Positions 9,398 to 10,473 of a stretch of 10,473 bases of DNA are shown piece by piece (position 1 is the stretch's first letter; each line of letters begins with the position of its first letter). Origin of the DNA: Smittium mucronatum. Lineage: Eukaryota > Kickxellomycota > Harpellomycetes > Harpellales > Legeriomycetaceae. Under the pieces are notes generated by a model that was not told the DNA's origin, did no database searches, and saw nothing but the letters and a program-made list of their open reading frames with translations. Both the position numbers and the translations under genes were made by a program. The DNA lies in NCBI GenBank assembly GCA_001953115.1, contig LSSL01003953.1, positions 1-10,473 on the forward strand. Reading direction: 5' to 3'.

Positions 9398-9668
9398 GAT
9401 TTGGATATTTTATTTTAATTCGATTGAAAACTCAGGTATCAATTTAAAGATATTATATTCATACAAATTTCGGAATATTGGGATATTATATTCAACTCGA
9501 ATAGTCGCATTTATTTGAAAATAGTGTAATATTATAAATAAATATTGATATTTTTAATAAATCCGTTTAACCCAAAATAAACCCCATTTCTCAATTTCTA
9601 ACATTTCATTAAATTAATCCATTTATAAAATTTCTTACCACAACATTAATTTGTGATGGAGATATTTG

Positions 9669-9713
9669 CAAAAATAGTCAAAATTATATAAATAATTACA
9701 AAAATAGTTAAAA
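9669..9713. repeat. Two-copy repeat with 30-base period
   Basis: CAAAAATAGTCAAAA (9669-9683) recurs as CAAAAATAGTTAAAA (9699-9713), with one difference in 15 bases. The intervening 15 bases are A+T-rich and not obviously duplicated. It is a minor local duplication or slippage product. Confidence 0.6.
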
Positions 9714-10082
9714 AACATATCTTTGCTTGATTTCTGATTAAAAATCAGAGTTTATGTCAATTATAAAACATTTAATCTTTTGTCCTAACATTTGTTAAAA
9801 TATTATTTTGTTTACTTAAATAGGACAATAGCTGAGTAAACTGATACAGATTGGATTCATGGGATGTAAATTCAATTTTTTAAACTTTGGATGCACATTA
9901 AACCCTAAAAATAAACACTTTTAAAGGTTAAATATCCTTAAGAAAAAACGGTATTTTTTAAAAAAAGTAAACACAAACCTAGCAACTAATAAAATAAAAT
10001 AAACAGGAAACTAGAAACAAAAAAAATCTAATTAAGCTAAGAATTGCTTTTAAAAAACTATAAAAGAGTACATACCGAGTTT

Positions 10083-10099
10083 GAATCCGAATCCGAATT
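10083..10099. repeat. GAATCC short tandem repeat
   Basis: GAATCC GAATCC GAATT forms about two and a half copies of a six-base unit, notable only for its C content in this background. Confidence 0.7.
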
Positions 10100-10473
10100 A
10101 CAATTCTTCAGTAGGTAGTTTTAAGTTAAGCACCATTCAAATTATTTAGATAAAAATTATATTTCTTTACATTTAGGGTAGGCGATTATGATTCATTTAT
10201 TTCATAGATTATTATAGAATTAAACCAATTTCTAAATCCTAAAAAAAAGTCCAAAAACTTTACTTTAGGTCTAAAACTAAAGCAACGATATATTAATCGA
10301 GGATATAATCATTAAAAATCTTTATCAGACAGCTTTACTCCGATTCATCTTAAAACTTATATATATCTCTGGTAACACCTTTTAACAATTTAAAATTGTT
10401 TTTTTTTATAAATATGAAATATAACAATTTTTCAAAATAAAAAAATATTTTATACGAATGAAAAGAATCTATA

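Larger units (their letters stand above)
8136..10473. other. A+T-rich desert right of the MULE start
   Basis: I see no gene, RNA gene or protein-family motif in 2.3 kb. It holds long A and T runs, a palindrome at 9373-9397, a small hairpin at 8263-8285 and minor repeats. The promoter and right terminal inverted repeat of the MULE should lie near its left end but cannot be told apart from background. A 34-codon stop-free run at 10281-10382 (+) has no recognisable family and is expected by chance. Confidence 0.55.

Noticed and set aside
10281..10382. 34-codon + strand stop-free run
   Set aside because: It has no recognisable family and its length is within chance expectation.

Overview
The window is a strongly A+T-rich (roughly four-fifths A+T by eye), gene-poor stretch of what looks like a eukaryotic nuclear genome. 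I find no intact protein-coding gene, no tRNA or rRNA gene and no CRISPR array. What can be recognised are fossils of two transposable-element proteins: a non-LTR (LINE-type) reverse transcriptase on the + strand (about 1250-2936) and a Mutator-like (MULE) transposase on the - strand (8135 down to about 6842). Both element classes are eukaryotic. The A+T bias, the near absence of genes, the lack of visible introns and the MULE plus LINE remnants together fit a large-genome, gene-sparse microsporidian (of the Edhazardia or Hamiltosporidium kind). That placement is inference; another A+T-rich eukaryote is possible.

Layout. 1-31 is an ATTTT pentanucleotide microsatellite. 193-555 holds a weak, unrecognised minus-strand reading frame with coding-like composition, overlapped by a small hairpin. 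541-1250 is T-rich and empty. 1250-2936 is the reverse-transcriptase fossil, visible as ordered family motifs spread over all three + frames. 2940-4745 is a desert with a (TA)n run and one short motif (3949-3971) resembling a Tigger/pogo terminal inverted repeat. 4748-5261 holds another unrecognised, broken + strand frame with a perfect 7-bp inverted repeat inside it. 5262-6838 is desert. 6842-8135 (-) is the MULE fossil, whose start codon, catalytic D, D and E positions and C-x2-H motif are all still visible. 8136-10473 is desert with a near-perfect 25-bp palindrome and two minor repeats.

The pieces do not form a pathway. The region reads as a graveyard of mobile elements at different stages of decay: the LINE has lost its catalytic residues and changes frame repeatedly, whereas the MULE has only two clear frameshifts and a handful of stop codons. 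I see no convincing evidence of a novel functional system. The points most worth checking are the exact families of the two fossils, the two unrecognised relic frames, and the solitary TIR-like motif.
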